Assembly: GCF_010111755.1 (NCBI RefSeq)
Contig: NC_088955.1
Span: forward strand, 186,001 to 250,000
From: Nakaseomyces glabratus
Lineage: Eukaryota > Ascomycota > Saccharomycetes > Saccharomycetales > Saccharomycetaceae
Direction: 5' to 3'
DNA: 64,000 nt
A program made the translations under genes and the position numbers. The notes beneath the pieces were generated by a model that did not search any database, had not been told where the DNA came from, and saw nothing but the letters and a program-made list of their open reading frames with translations. Below, in pieces: positions 40,867-50,555 of the stretch. Numbering within the stretch: the first letter of the stretch is position 1; each line of letters opens with the position of its first letter.

Positions 40867-42324
40867 ATGTCAGCTGCTGTAGATGATGTGAAGACAGTTG
40901 AGGACGTTGCTGATGTCATTGCTGTGGAAAGTAGTGATAGTCAAGGGTTTGACGATTATGATGGTCATAACGATAGTCCAAAGGAGATGCCTATTATAGA
41001 TAATAATCAGATAGATGAGAATGATGATTTCATAGCATTTTCAGAGAGCTCGGGTGGAGAGGATGGCGATGAAGCTGAGGAGGAGCAACCGCAAGCCGAG
41101 GAAGAAGAGTATACTGATTATCCATGGACTATTGATAGGGATTATTCTAAGGAAAAAGAACTAGCTGATTGGTTGAATTATGAAATACTGGATTTTGTTG
41201 CCTATATATCTCCTAGTAAAGAAGAGATAGAAACAAGAAATAGAACAATAGGTTCAATCAGAAGTGCTGTTAAAGAACTTTGGCCTGATGCTGACCTGCA
41301 CGTATTTGGTTCGTATGCGACTGATCTTTATTTACCAGGATCTGATATTGATTGTGTAGTCAATAGTAAGCAAGGTGATAAGCAGAGCAGAAACAACTTG
41401 TATAAGTTGGCCAACTTCTTAAAGAAAAAAGAAATTGCGACAGAGATTGAAGTTGTTGCGAAAGCTAGAGTTCCTATTATCAAATTTGTGGAGGTTGAGT
41501 CCCGGACACACATGGATATATCATTTGAAAGATTGAATGGTCTTGAGGCTGCAAAGCTTATAAGAGATTGGCTGGCTAGTACACCAGGCTTGCGTGAGCT
41601 TGTTTTAGTCGTAAAACAATTTTTGCATTCGAGAAGATTAAATAACGTACATTCTGGTGGTCTAGGAGGTTTCAGTATAATATGTCTAGTCTATTCATTT
41701 TTAAGAATGCATCCTAGAATAATCACTGCTGAGATCGATCCATTAGAGAATCTAGGTGTGTTGTTAATTGAATTTTTTGAACTTTACGGTAAGAATTTTG
41801 GGTACGATGATGTTGCTATTGGTGTGCAAGATGGCTCTCCTATTTATATGGCGAAGAGGTCATGGAAATCACTTGAACAGAACAGAGGATCATTCAATTT
41901 AGCAATACAAGATCCCGGTGATGTTACGAATAACATAAGTAGAGGATCCTTTAATCTAAGAGATATAAAAAAGGCATTTGCTGGTGCTTTTGATCTTCTC
42001 ACTAATAAATGTTTCGAGTTGAATTCTATATCAATTAAGGAAAGATACGGAAAGACGATATTAGGAAATATAATAAAGTACCATGGTAAGCGTAGAGACT
42101 TCAGAGATGAAAGAGGTTTGGTTCAGAATAAAGCCATTGCTGAGAATGAGAGCTACCATAAGAAACGTAGTATTATTATGCATGGAGAGCTATCTGCCGT
42201 CAATGGCAAAAGAAGTGCAGACGATGAGAGTAACGAACATCATGACGATACACAAAATAAGAAACAAAAGGTTAATGATTACGATGATGCTGAAGAAGAA
42301 GACGATTACGACCCTTTGGCATAG
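40867..42324 (+). CDS. PAP2: Non-canonical poly(A) polymerase of TRAMP
   Basis: Catalytic subunit (Trf4) of the nuclear TRAMP complex, which adds short A-tails to aberrant RNAs for exosome decay. ATG 40867 gives 485 residues; the six bases before it extend the frame only with GTG. Acidic N-terminus to about residue 82, then the nucleotidyltransferase core with GS at 148-149 and the metal-binding pair Asp160/Asp162 in PGSDIDCVV. The third carboxylate lies in THMDISF. The PAP-associated domain DPLENLGVLLIEFFELYG follows near 297. The C-terminus is basic then acidic (NKKQKVNDYDDAEEEDDYDPLA). Sits between MSN1 and PTH4 as in YOL115W. Confidence 0.95.
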   Translation: MSAAVDDVKTVEDVADVIAVESSDSQGFDDYDGHNDSPKEMPIIDNNQIDENDDFIAFSESSGGEDGDEAEEEQPQAEEEEYTDYPWTIDRDYSKEKELADWLNYEILDFVAYISPSKEEIETRNRTIGSIRSAVKELWPDADLHVFGSYATDLYLPGSDIDCVVNSKQGDKQSRNNLYKLANFLKKKEIATEIEVVAKARVPIIKFVEVESRTHMDISFERLNGLEAAKLIRDWLASTPGLRELVLVVKQFLHSRRLNNVHSGGLGGFSIICLVYSFLRMHPRIITAEIDPLENLGVLLIEFFELYGKNFGYDDVAIGVQDGSPIYMAKRSWKSLEQNRGSFNLAIQDPGDVTNNISRGSFNLRDIKKAFAGAFDLLTNKCFELNSISIKERYGKTILGNIIKYHGKRRDFRDERGLVQNKAIAENESYHKKRSIIMHGELSAVNGKRSADDESNEHHDDTQNKKQKVNDYDDAEEEDDYDPLA

Positions 42325-42557
42325 AATTGAAAGTCTCACATAATTTCAAAATTATACCTTGATATTAGTAAAAAAATTTGTATTATTTATCATTTAAGTA
42401 ACGAGTTATTGCATGAACCTCAAGAAGTCATATTACGGTACTATTGCTTAACTTAGGCAACAAGGTGGTACAATAATTTAAAGAATATTCAAGTATGGGA
42501 AATGAACATTTATCCTTATCTTTCGTTCTGTAAATATTCGGAAAACAATTGTCGTAG

Positions 42558-43130
42558 TTAGTATAGGTCGAGTCTTGGTTTCTTCCTTGCACTTTTCTTC
42601 TCGGAAACCTGGCGCTTCCCTTCGAGTCGTATTTTATTTGTCTGTTTCTTGATGCTATCCCATTTCGATACTGTTGCCTCATTTTCCACACCAGGAAAAC
42701 GGCATGTATCCTGGATTTCTCTGACCAATTTATCGAGACAAAGTCTTCTATTTTGTTCCCTTGACCGTGTCTCATCGGCTCTTACAATAAATTTGTCATT
42801 AGCAGGATAGTAGTAACTGGAGGGTCGCCCCGATAGCGTGCTTGCTACAATTTGCTTGGCATTCGACTCATCAGGATTAGCCACGCATACCCCTTTGGTG
42901 AGCAAACCCCGAACCTCAGAAGGGAACCACTCACATCTGGAGATCCCAGGAATAGTAAGCGTACATTTAGTACTGACTTTGTTCACATTCTGTCCCCCGG
43001 GCCCGCTAGACCTGTCGTACCTTACTCTGTATATACTAACTGGAACGTCACTGACCCGCAGCTCCCGAACCCACTGCCGTGCGCTTGCGAACCGGTCAGC
43101 CCGGCGATATAGCACTTTAGTAAACAACAT
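42558..43130 (-). CDS. PTH4: Mitochondrial ICT1-like peptidyl-tRNA hydrolase
   Basis: Codon-independent release factor-like hydrolase of mitochondrial ribosomes (YOL114C family). 190 residues. The RF-1 domain carries the catalytic GGQ at residues 45-47 in SSGPGGQNVNKVSTK. The C-terminal tail is very basic (SEKKSARKKPRLDLY), as needed to enter the empty mRNA channel. The basic N-terminus MLFTKVLYRRADRFASARQW fits a mitochondrial presequence. Convergent with PAP2, with 233 bp between stops. Confidence 0.92.
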   Translation of the reverse strand: MLFTKVLYRRADRFASARQWVRELRVSDVPVSIYRVRYDRSSGPGGQNVNKVSTKCTLTIPGISRCEWFPSEVRGLLTKGVCVANPDESNAKQIVASTLSGRPSSYYYPANDKFIVRADETRSREQNRRLCLDKLVREIQDTCRFPGVENEATVSKWDSIKKQTNKIRLEGKRQVSEKKSARKKPRLDLY

Positions 43131-43532
43131 CAGACCTATCCAAGTGGCCTGGTATCAGTGGTGAAACACAGAGATGCCTATTTGCTTGTGGTTATAATTA
43201 TAGTTGTGGATTTTTGACCTTTGTGAAGCTCATTGGCTCATTTTGCAAAATTCGTGTTTTAACCCAATCGGGAAACTATGTTGATCCAAGTGTAAACAAA
43301 CCACCTATATAGGCGAAAAATAGTAATAAATCATCGATAATGATTGTAAGGATAGCTAATAATAGTAACCTAGTAATGGTAGATCCTTGAGATTGTTATT
43401 GTGCCATTTGGTACTGTCGGAAAAAGGGTATGACAGAAATAGAAGGATCAGAGGCATTCCCAGGAAATAAAAAGAGAACACCTAAAATTTCAGCTTGGAA
43501 TACTTGAGGCACTCTAACCTAGGATTGCAACT
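43131..43532. promoter_or_regulatory. Divergent PTH4/SKM1 spacer
   Basis: 402 bp between divergent genes. No distinctive motif recognised. Confidence 0.5.
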
Positions 43533-44489
43533 ATGATGAAGGCTAAGCCCGGGCAACCGCTGGTAGTTCGGCGACAAGGCTGGGTTTCATACAAGGACGA
43601 TGGGTTTCTGTCGCTGTTGTGGCAGAAACGGTACATGATATTGAATGATTGTTATATCGATCTGTACAAAGGCAATAAGAGAACCGATAGTGCCATTGTC
43701 AGTATTCCGCTCACAAACATAGTATGTGTGAGCTTACACAAGGCCAAGCCCTTTTGTTTGGAAATTGTGAAAGTCAATTCCAGACCCTCCATGTCGGTAA
43801 ATGGTGGAGGAGTGGCTTCAGACTCTATCAATAAAAATAACACAAAGAGTATATATGTGGCATTGAAGACTGAGCAAGAGCTATATGGTTGGGTAGATAC
43901 CATATTTGCCAAATGCCCACTTCTTAGTGGAGTTTCTTCTCCGACTAATTTCATCCATAGTGTGCATGTTGGTTTTGAAGCAGACACTGGTAATTTTATT
44001 GGTCTACCGTCCGACTGGGAAAGAATGTTAGCTTATAACAGATCTAACACACCAGTAGATAAACCAAATATAATAAAGAGTAGCAACTCTATACGCAGGA
44101 AATTTTCCTTACCGAAAAGGTCAAGTTCGATGTCTAGAGCAAGAAGCGTACTAAAGCCTGTAAAACAATCCCTAAGCATCAATAGAAAGTCCTCGTTAAG
44201 GAATGATACCACAAACATGGGCAAGCAGGCTTGTAAGATCACATCACATAGAAATGGGGCCAGATCACCAGAGCGGGGGTCTCAATTGTGGACATACCAA
44301 AATAGAAATCTTGGCGGGAGGGACAGCACTGTTTTATCAACCAGGTACGACAGGCATGGTCATGATCAAAACAGAGACGATGACGATTATATCATAAATA
44401 CTAACACTGCATTTGTAAACAGCATTCAAACAAACAGTAATGACGAAAATAGTATTTTGCATTATTACGAGCAATTTCTGGAACGATAA
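43533..44489 (+). CDS. SKM1: PAK-family remnant: PH and CRIB domains, kinase domain absent
   Basis: Position (between PTH4 and MDY2) and sequence match SKM1 (YOL113W), a Cla4-type p21-activated kinase of about 655 residues. Here only 318 residues remain. A PH domain (about 13-128) with GWVSYKDDGFLSLLWQKRYM is followed by a textbook CRIB motif (134-147, SSPTNFIHSVHVGF) and a basic Ser-rich stretch. The frame ends at HYYEQFLER just where the kinase domain should begin. The 250 bp to the next gene hold no kinase sequence in any frame. The product can still be expected to bind lipids and GTP-Cdc42, but cannot phosphorylate. The intact frame argues against simple decay. Confidence 0.85.
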   Translation: MMKAKPGQPLVVRRQGWVSYKDDGFLSLLWQKRYMILNDCYIDLYKGNKRTDSAIVSIPLTNIVCVSLHKAKPFCLEIVKVNSRPSMSVNGGGVASDSINKNNTKSIYVALKTEQELYGWVDTIFAKCPLLSGVSSPTNFIHSVHVGFEADTGNFIGLPSDWERMLAYNRSNTPVDKPNIIKSSNSIRRKFSLPKRSSSMSRARSVLKPVKQSLSINRKSSLRNDTTNMGKQACKITSHRNGARSPERGSQLWTYQNRNLGGRDSTVLSTRYDRHGHDQNRDDDDYIINTNTAFVNSIQTNSNDENSILHYYEQFLER

Positions 44490-44740
44490 GCATCTCCGGA
44501 ATCATAATTTCAGCCAGAAAGAAACATATCTTACAATGCTTCTTGGTTACTCTGGTCAAGGCAGTAGAACAGAGACGTATTCATGATCAAGTTAAGATAT
44601 GAAACATGTCTACTGTCGAACATTAGCATATTGACGAAGTCCAGTATATAATTTGGGTTAGCCTCTCTGATAGGTACGTCATATTAAATTCTTATTTATC
44701 TTTACATAGAAAATTCACGTTGATATATGTTTATACTCGA

Positions 44741-45349
44741 TTAGTCAAGTTGAGGAGTAGAGCTCTGCTGAGCTAGTTCATACCCTTTTTGTAACTGCTC
44801 AAACATTGTCTTGGCTTCATCAGCGTTAGCAACCTTATTGTTCAACAGAGCTTGTATATCACTCCAAGGTACAGAGGCTGGAGTACGGGCCTCAATTGTT
44901 GGTGGAGTAGACTTGATTTCTTCTTCCTTGGCGATCATCACAGTTATGGCGGCATTTGAGACACCCAAGTCCTTCAAAACCATGTTATCATGTAGAACTT
45001 TACCCTTTAGTAGTAGCTTCACGGATTGAATGTGGCGACAGTGGCCCTCATCGACCACTCTTTGCTTAACGGTAAATACAGTGGCATCACTACCAAACTT
45101 GTCAGTGAATGTGAACTTTGGTGGTCTGATACTCTTCAAAGTTAGCTCTACAGAAGCGGTGGCATCAGCACCTGAAGGTAATTGCTTGCTAACTCGAGTT
45201 GGATCGTATTTGTACTTGAGAGCAGGTAGCGCAACACCGATTGAGTTAACGTCCTTCAAGGGTTTCTGGTAATTTTGCGCAAACTTTGGCTCTTGCAAAG
45301 TGGCAAGAGTGAGAAACTTGCTAGCAAATTCAAATTCTGGGGTAGCCAT
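44741..45349 (-). CDS. MDY2: GET pathway ubiquitin-like protein
   Basis: Mdy2/Get5, partner of Get4 and Sgt2 in delivering tail-anchored proteins to the ER. 202 residues. The N-terminal helix region ([17 protein letters not shown]) matches the Get4-binding segment. The ubiquitin-like domain spans about 67-142 with [19 protein letters not shown]. The C-terminal homodimerisation helix lies in [13 protein letters not shown]...[15 protein letters not shown] at 45515-45523 lies in the promoter shared with divergent SHR5. Confidence 0.95.
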   Translation of the reverse strand: MATPEFEFASKFLTLATLQEPKFAQNYQKPLKDVNSIGVALPALKYKYDPTRVSKQLPSGADATASVELTLKSIRPPKFTFTDKFGSDATVFTVKQRVVDEGHCRHIQSVKLLLKGKVLHDNMVLKDLGVSNAAITVMIAKEEEIKSTPPTIEARTPASVPWSDIQALLNNKVANADEAKTMFEQLQKGYELAQQSSTPQLD

Positions 45350-45514
45350 CTGTCTCTGTTGTGGTCAATAAAGACTTTATCTGTTCTTGTTTTCTTCTAC
45401 ATCGATACAAAGCTCTATTGCTTCCAATCTTTGTGTTTTTATAAGTCTTTTTTCTTGCAATTTGACAAAAAAATTCGGATTTGCAACTTGTGTAAAGGGT
45501 CCAAGAATAAAAGA

Positions 45515-45523
45515 GCTCATCGC
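45515..45523. promoter_or_regulatory. PAC element in the MDY2/SHR5 divergent promoter
   Basis: GCTCATCGC, 166 bp upstream of the MDY2 ATG and 86 bp upstream of the SHR5 ATG. Confidence 0.55.
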
Positions 45524-45608
45524 AAGAAGTTAAAAAGCCACTCCAGTTCGATATACGGGTATATCGACAAGGATTAAAGCTATTCCGACTGTATTGTTAG
45601 GCGGCAAG

Positions 45609-46481
45609 ATGGACAGCTCTACGTTGCAAGATGGGATGGTTAGCACCATCAACAGTGGCACGCTATCGAAGCAGCCAACAGATATGTATACCGATTTAGA
45701 GGATAATGAAAACAGATTTTATACTAATAGTGATGTGATCCTGGAGGAAGGGACGTTAGGCTCGTCGCTGGGGCGCTCTAGTCGGCGAACACATGAGAAA
45801 GGTGAGGATGTTCAGGATCCAGTTTTCTTCAATGTTCATGAGGTGACAGAGTCATACTTTGCGGATATTACTAATCCTACTGTATTTAGGGACCATGATG
45901 AGGACCATAGCTTGTGTGTTACCCATTTCATGAACGTGTACGCTTCGCAGGACTCCAGACTGTTTGAGGAGACCCGCGTCGTAAGAATACCGAGGAGGTT
46001 CGATATGGGTAATAGGTGGTACCCTATGTTCAGCGACTTGCTGCCTGGATCAGAGCCCGGTGCCATATTACATGACACCGATGGGCTGCAATTCGTACCA
46101 AGGGGTATTACTCAGGATGGAAATGTATACGGCTATTCCAGTGTGTCGCCATTGTCTTTGTACTTAACACAGCAACATTTCCAGGAGATAGTCACTACGA
46201 TAAACGACATACTACTTGCTACGTACTCCACGTACGGTTTCTATAACATATTAAACATTATATTAGAGGTATTCACGTTGGGGTTGTGGAGCTACGTGTG
46301 CAAAAGGATCAACTACGCATTATCCATTGATCCCATGAAAAGACTAGACGTCTATGTACGTGAGCTTAATGCTTCCCCTGCATTTGTTGAGGCCCAGATC
46401 AAATTGATCAACCCAAGAGACTCAGGTTTCCTGTCTTTAGACTTCCAAATACCGAAACCTAAAAGCATAAGCACGCAATAA
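45609..46481 (+). CDS. SHR5: Palmitoyltransferase accessory subunit
   Basis: Shr5/Erf4, partner of the DHHC enzyme Erf2 in palmitoylating Ras at the ER. ATG 45609 gives 290 residues (S. cerevisiae 237); the longer frame begins with TTG. The polar N-terminal 85 residues look disordered. The conserved core follows: VRIPRRFDMGNRWYPMFSDL, then the hydrophobic membrane-associating segment FYNILNIILEVFTLGLWSYV (about 210-230) and a C-terminal DVYVRELNASPAF region. Order MDY2-SHR5 equals YOL111C-YOL110W. Confidence 0.93.
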   Translation: MDSSTLQDGMVSTINSGTLSKQPTDMYTDLEDNENRFYTNSDVILEEGTLGSSLGRSSRRTHEKGEDVQDPVFFNVHEVTESYFADITNPTVFRDHDEDHSLCVTHFMNVYASQDSRLFEETRVVRIPRRFDMGNRWYPMFSDLLPGSEPGAILHDTDGLQFVPRGITQDGNVYGYSSVSPLSLYLTQQHFQEIVTTINDILLATYSTYGFYNILNIILEVFTLGLWSYVCKRINYALSIDPMKRLDVYVRELNASPAFVEAQIKLINPRDSGFLSLDFQIPKPKSISTQ

Positions 46482-47243
46482 TATTTCCCTTTGAGGTAGA
46501 CCAGCTCACCCTCGTTGAATGGAGGCAGTGGGCCCACTTATGGAAGGATCCACCAAAGCTATGCCCCATTACGCCAAATCAAATCACCAATAACTTGTCC
46601 TAAAAGGGTAAGTTACAAGCACCTTTTGACCAATTTCGTTCCTGGCTTCTCTCATCCGTCTCCATGGCCATGGTGTTCCCAATAAGAGAGAGAATACAGT
46701 GGTTGCACTGGCCCCCCCAGTACGCTCTAGGCTGGACGCTTTTTTCTCTTTTCTGGCGTAGGCAGAGAATTTTTTGGCGTTTCGTGGTGTCGTAGGCAGA
46801 AGGGGAAAAATGACGTTCTGCCTGGAAGGGGAAATTGCGCACGCAGGCAGCCAGAGGTGCAGAAAGAGGGCAGCCATATGTTCGATGAAGTTGGTATAAT
46901 TGCAGTTATCGAAGTTACAATGACTAGTACGCCAATTGCCAATTACCCAATTACCCAATTACCCAATTACACGAATTCTATAGTGAAGGAAATTGGTGTT
47001 CTTTTTATTTTAAAAATGGATGAAGTGGCTCTAACTCAGACGCTAAAATGCTTTAACTTTTGGCGATCACAGCTATGAAAAGCCATAAGCTATCATCATC
47101 GATAACAATTTTGATCATATATATAACCAGACCTTTTTATTGCAATGATGAGGATATCAATTATGGATGTTTCTCTCTCTTGTAAAACATATAGGAAAGA
47201 TAAGACAACTATTCAAAACTAATTACATATACCACTTACAACC
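46482..47243 (+). promoter_or_regulatory. PCL1 promoter region with SCB and 8-bp tandem repeat
   Basis: TTTCGTG at 46780-46786 is a perfect reverse-strand SCB (CACGAAA, the Swi4/Swi6 site), as expected for a G1 cyclin. Four perfect CCAATTAC units lie at 46939-46970. TATATATAA at 47118-47126 is the probable TATA box, 118 bp from the ATG. The GC-rich stretch at about 46650-46860 has no supported gene. Confidence 0.6.
46939..46970. repeat. Four tandem CCAATTAC units
   Basis: Four perfect 8-bp copies preceded by CCAATTG at 46932. Each contains CCAAT, so the array offers several Hap2/3/4/5-type cores. Confidence 0.85.
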
Positions 47244-48044
47244 ATGAGCGAATACAAGAAAGCTTTGCATGTTCTTATGAAGTCGCCAGTCACTGACGAT
47301 ATAGTGAAGTACTTGACCAATGTTACGCTGAAAGTGCTTCCACAGAGCAACTACCCATCGCCTCCAAGCTCGCCATCTAGACACTCCAAGGAGCATTTGC
47401 CAAGCTTGATGACCTTCATTACCAGACTGGTCAGATACACAAACGTTTACACGCCCACATTGCTGGCTACTGTCTGCTACTTGAACAAGCTGAAGAGAAT
47501 CCTGCCAAAGGATGCTACTGGTCTACCATCCACCATCCACCGTCTATTTCTAGCGTGTCTAATTCTAAGCTCGAAGTGCCACAACGACTCTTCCCCTAAG
47601 AACGTCCATTGGGCTCGTTACACCGACGGTCTGTTCAGTCTCGAAGACATCAACCTAATGGAAAGACAACTGTTACAGTTGCTAAACTGGGACATCAATG
47701 TCTCCGAGGATGACTTGATTCTTGATCTAAGACCACTGCTGGAACCAATCAAGGAAGATTTGCAAAGGTCGTACTTGCAAAGAAAGAGAATCTACTCAAA
47801 CAACCAACAAAAGGTAAGCGCAGGCGCATACCACAGTTACAACTACACTAAGGGCCACAATTACACGAATAGCAACAGCTACAACAGTTACAACAGTTAC
47901 AACAGTTACAACAAGCTCCAGAGCAAATACGTACCAAAGAGTGAGCTATACCATCACAGAAACATTAGTGTTTCGTCTAACCTAAGTTCAACTTCAACGC
48001 TAGTGGATAGAAACTCACCACCACACAATTACGTGTACGTATAA
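47244..48044 (+). CDS. PCL1: Pho85 cyclin (Pcl1/Pcl2 type)
   Basis: G1 cyclin activating the Pho85 kinase. 266 residues. The cyclin box covers about 45-155 with FITRLVRYTNVYTPTLLATVCYLNKLKRILP and LACLILSSKCHNDSSPKNVHWAR, typical of Pcl1/Pcl2. The C-terminal third is a low-complexity region with four NSY repeats encoded by a tandem 9-bp DNA repeat (about 47878-47910). PCL1 is favoured over PCL2 because the sister block of this region in S. cerevisiae (YNL30x to YNL289) carries PCL1. An SCB lies in the promoter. Confidence 0.8.
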   Translation: MSEYKKALHVLMKSPVTDDIVKYLTNVTLKVLPQSNYPSPPSSPSRHSKEHLPSLMTFITRLVRYTNVYTPTLLATVCYLNKLKRILPKDATGLPSTIHRLFLACLILSSKCHNDSSPKNVHWARYTDGLFSLEDINLMERQLLQLLNWDINVSEDDLILDLRPLLEPIKEDLQRSYLQRKRIYSNNQQKVSAGAYHSYNYTKGHNYTNSNSYNSYNSYNSYNKLQSKYVPKSELYHHRNISVSSNLSSTSTLVDRNSPPHNYVYV

Positions 48045-49214
48045 GCATTTTCTACAGTAACGATATTCCCATAGGTTCACCTTTCAGTTCAAAGCCTACA
48101 AATCATTAAGAGGCATTTTTTTTTATTTCAATTTTTTAAACTTCAATTCACAATACCCTAGTACAAGAGACTTTTATAGAATTATTATAGACATATATCC
48201 ATAGGAAAAAGAAATAACTTATTCGTATCTACTTCTACCTTCTACCTTCTACCTTCTACCTTCTACCTTCTATCTTCTATCTTCTCTCCCGTATCAATCC
48301 GACACGACTTTATCGATTACTAGCATCTTTGTTTTGTTTTCATCCAGTTGTGGAAAAGTCAAAAAAGAAAAGAATATAGAAAAGCTAACTTAATCCATAC
48401 GAATCCCCATAGCAAAGGACCAGGATAGCTTCGCTGGAGGTAGTTTAGTTCTTCCAAGTTCTTCGAATCTTGCAACACTGCCAGCAATTTCTTGTTACCA
48501 CACACAAACGTTGTCCTTGGACATTCTGTTAGTGTAAGCTGTTCGAATGTTACGGAGATGCCATTTTTTTTAGTATTTTAGTTTATTCTATTTTAATATG
48601 TAGCAAGAAAGCACTCACCTGTCTTTGCATCCAGGGCTGTTGCTCTTCCACCCCCACTCTTTGGTGTGCTTCTTACTTTACTATCGTAAGCTGGTGCAGG
48701 TAAAACTTAGTACACACTTATCATATGTACAGTAAACAATTGTCAAAGCCCGGGTTTGCCGAACCTCTGGGCACTTACGTTTAGGCTAACCCATGTTCGT
48801 GGACCCCTAGCAACACAGTAATTGACGCAGCTAGCTATATTATCTGCATAATTCCCTCTATCCATTGTACTGTTTCTGGTAAAAAGGGTCCACTGCAATG
48901 CTTTAAAGAAAAGAGCTATATTTTTGTGTTATGCATAGCATCGATTACAAAAAAAATTTTATTCTTTTGTGGAACCAATGGGAAACTACAAGTAACTGCC
49001 AGGTAAAATGAACAAACAGGAAATTTTTTTTTCCTGATATATATAGGAACCCAGTTTGTGGCCAACTATAGCCTTTTCTCAAACTCTGTAATTGGAATTC
49101 TATATTTTTTACTTCCTAAGTAAAAGTTTCTTTGTATAATTATTTTCTTTCACAGTTAAAAGTAATACTAAAAATACACTATCAAAACAATCTAAAAAAA
49201 AAACATACAATACA
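48045..49214 (+). promoter_or_regulatory. PCL1-ZEO1 spacer
   Basis: 1.17 kb. It holds the PCL1 3' UTR with a CTTCTAC heptamer array (48232-48280) and the ZEO1 promoter with TATATATA at 49038-49045 and an A-rich, ATG-free leader of about 100 bp. No other gene or tRNA is seen. Confidence 0.55.
48232..48280. repeat. Heptamer minisatellite (CTTCTAC)5(CTTCTAT)2
   Basis: Seven tandem 7-bp units, five CTTCTAC and two CTTCTAT, about 190 bp after the PCL1 stop, followed by a decayed unit. Pyrimidine-only on this strand apart from one A per unit. Confidence 0.9.
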
Positions 49215-49589
49215 ATGTCTGCTCAAGAATTAGGTAAGAAGGTCGATGAAACCAACGAACAAGTCGCCGCCAAGGTCGAAGAATCCAAGGAACAATTGGT
49301 CGACAAGGTCGACGAAGTAAAGCAAGGTTCTGAGGAAGCTGCTGACAACGCCAAGGCTCAAGTTGAAGAAGCCAAGGAAAACGCTGCTGAAGCTGTCGAA
49401 GAAGCTAAGGAAAAGACCGCTGAAGCTGTCGAAGACGCCAAGGCTAAGACCGAGGAAGCTAAGGACAAGGCCGCCAAGAAGGTCGAAGAAGTTAAGAAGG
49501 ACTCCAAGAAGGACTCCAAGAAGTCTGAAAAGGAAAACAAGAACTTCTTCTCCAAGTTCACCAAGAAGATCTCTTCTTTCTTCAACTAA
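49215..49589 (+). CDS. ZEO1: Coiled-coil plasma-membrane peripheral protein
   Basis: Zeo1-like protein, in S. cerevisiae a peripheral membrane protein that binds Mid2 and dampens cell-wall integrity signalling. 124 residues, almost entirely Lys/Glu/Ala heptad-like repeats (EEAKEKTAEAVEDAKAKTEE), ending in an amphipathic FFSKFTKKISSFFN that matches the yeast C-terminus FLKKLNRKIASIFN. Codon bias is extreme (GAA, AAG, GCT, GTC), so it should be abundant. Followed by tRNA-Gly(UCC), as in S. cerevisiae. Confidence 0.88.
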   Translation: MSAQELGKKVDETNEQVAAKVEESKEQLVDKVDEVKQGSEEAADNAKAQVEEAKENAAEAVEEAKEKTAEAVEDAKAKTEEAKDKAAKKVEEVKKDSKKDSKKSEKENKNFFSKFTKKISSFFN

Positions 49590-49993
49590 GAAGCTGCTTC
49601 TAACCTTGTGCTATAATACTTCAGTTTTTTTTTTTATTTTCAATCATTTTAAAATAAAATAAAAAAAAAGAGAATTACTTCGATTTCTGTAAGAGTTACT
49701 ATTCTTGATTTTATTTTCCCTATTTATCTTTTTTAAAGTTTCTGTATTTTGCTAATAACTAATAATTAATAATTAAATTTTTTTCAATATATTATCTGTT
49801 TAGAAATTTATTTCGCGATTATATTCTCGGTGAATGTTGTTGGGGCATAATACCACAGCTAGAATCCAGTAATTATAGTATTGTCAGAAGTATTTTCAAT
49901 GTCGATTAAAGATAAGAAAAAAAAATCATATACTTTTATAATATCAGAGTATGATACCTTCAATTTTACTGTAAAATTTTGGCAAAAAAATTT
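49590..49993. other. ZEO1 3' spacer
   Basis: 404 bp of very AT-rich DNA with ZEO1 3'-processing signals and the tRNA terminator at its right end. No gene. Confidence 0.5.
49984..49990 (-). terminator. RNA polymerase III terminator of tRNA-Gly
   Basis: Seven T on the minus strand, three bases after the tRNA 3' end. Confidence 0.9.
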
Positions 49994-50064
49994 GAGCGGT
50001 ACGAGAATCGAACCCGTGTCTCCACCTTGGAAGGGTGGAATGATAACCACTACACTAACCGCCC
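49994..50064 (-). tRNA. tRNA-Gly (anticodon UCC)
   Basis: 71-nt intronless tRNA with a seven-pair acceptor stem (GGGCGGT/ACCGCTC, one G-U), D-arm TAGTGTAGTGGTTA, anticodon stem CCACC/GGTGG with loop CTTCCAA (anticodon TCC) and T-arm GGGTTCGATTCTCG. It reads GGA codons. The same tRNA follows ZEO1 in S. cerevisiae (tG(UCC)O). The next gene there, INO4, is absent here and HRD1 follows instead, so this tRNA marks a rearrangement junction. Confidence 0.97.
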
Positions 50065-50555
50065 CTGAGATGTTTGTTGTCTACTCTTGGGTTTTGATTT
50101 GCCCTTATTTAGTGCTAGTATATACCGAACCTCAGGAATTTTCTCATACACAGCGGCCCTGAAGGAACTTTCGAGTTAGGTATTTGACTTTAATTAATTT
50201 ATTATATAATACGGAACTGTAAATTTAGTTGCCAGCCACGATTTCTTACTACTTCAACGAAAAACATTAAATCTGTAGTTCTTTTAATTGATTATCTTTA
50301 TGATAGTCTCTTCAAAGACATTTAATAATTATAATGTACATTTCTTACAAAAACATTCATTAAATGTAACTTAATCTGTATACATAATATGCCAGTTTAG
50401 TATTGAATGTTATTGATTTATCAATCTTTGGGTTTGGTGTACCAGCAAATGTGATTGTCGGTCAACTAAACATAAATTTCATATAAGAAAACAACAAATA
50501 TCGTTAGTGTATACGAATAAACATTGATAATAAGTACATATATTTATCTTTATTT
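50065..50555. other. Spacer between tRNA-Gly and HRD1
   Basis: 491 bp, AT-rich, holding the HRD1 3' UTR and the synteny breakpoint. No gene is seen and no INO4 remnant recognised. Confidence 0.5.

Noticed and set aside
43533..44740. Frameshift hiding the SKM1 kinase domain
   Set aside because: Only 250 bp separate the stop from MDY2, and no kinase motif is seen in any frame. The domain is absent, not out of frame.
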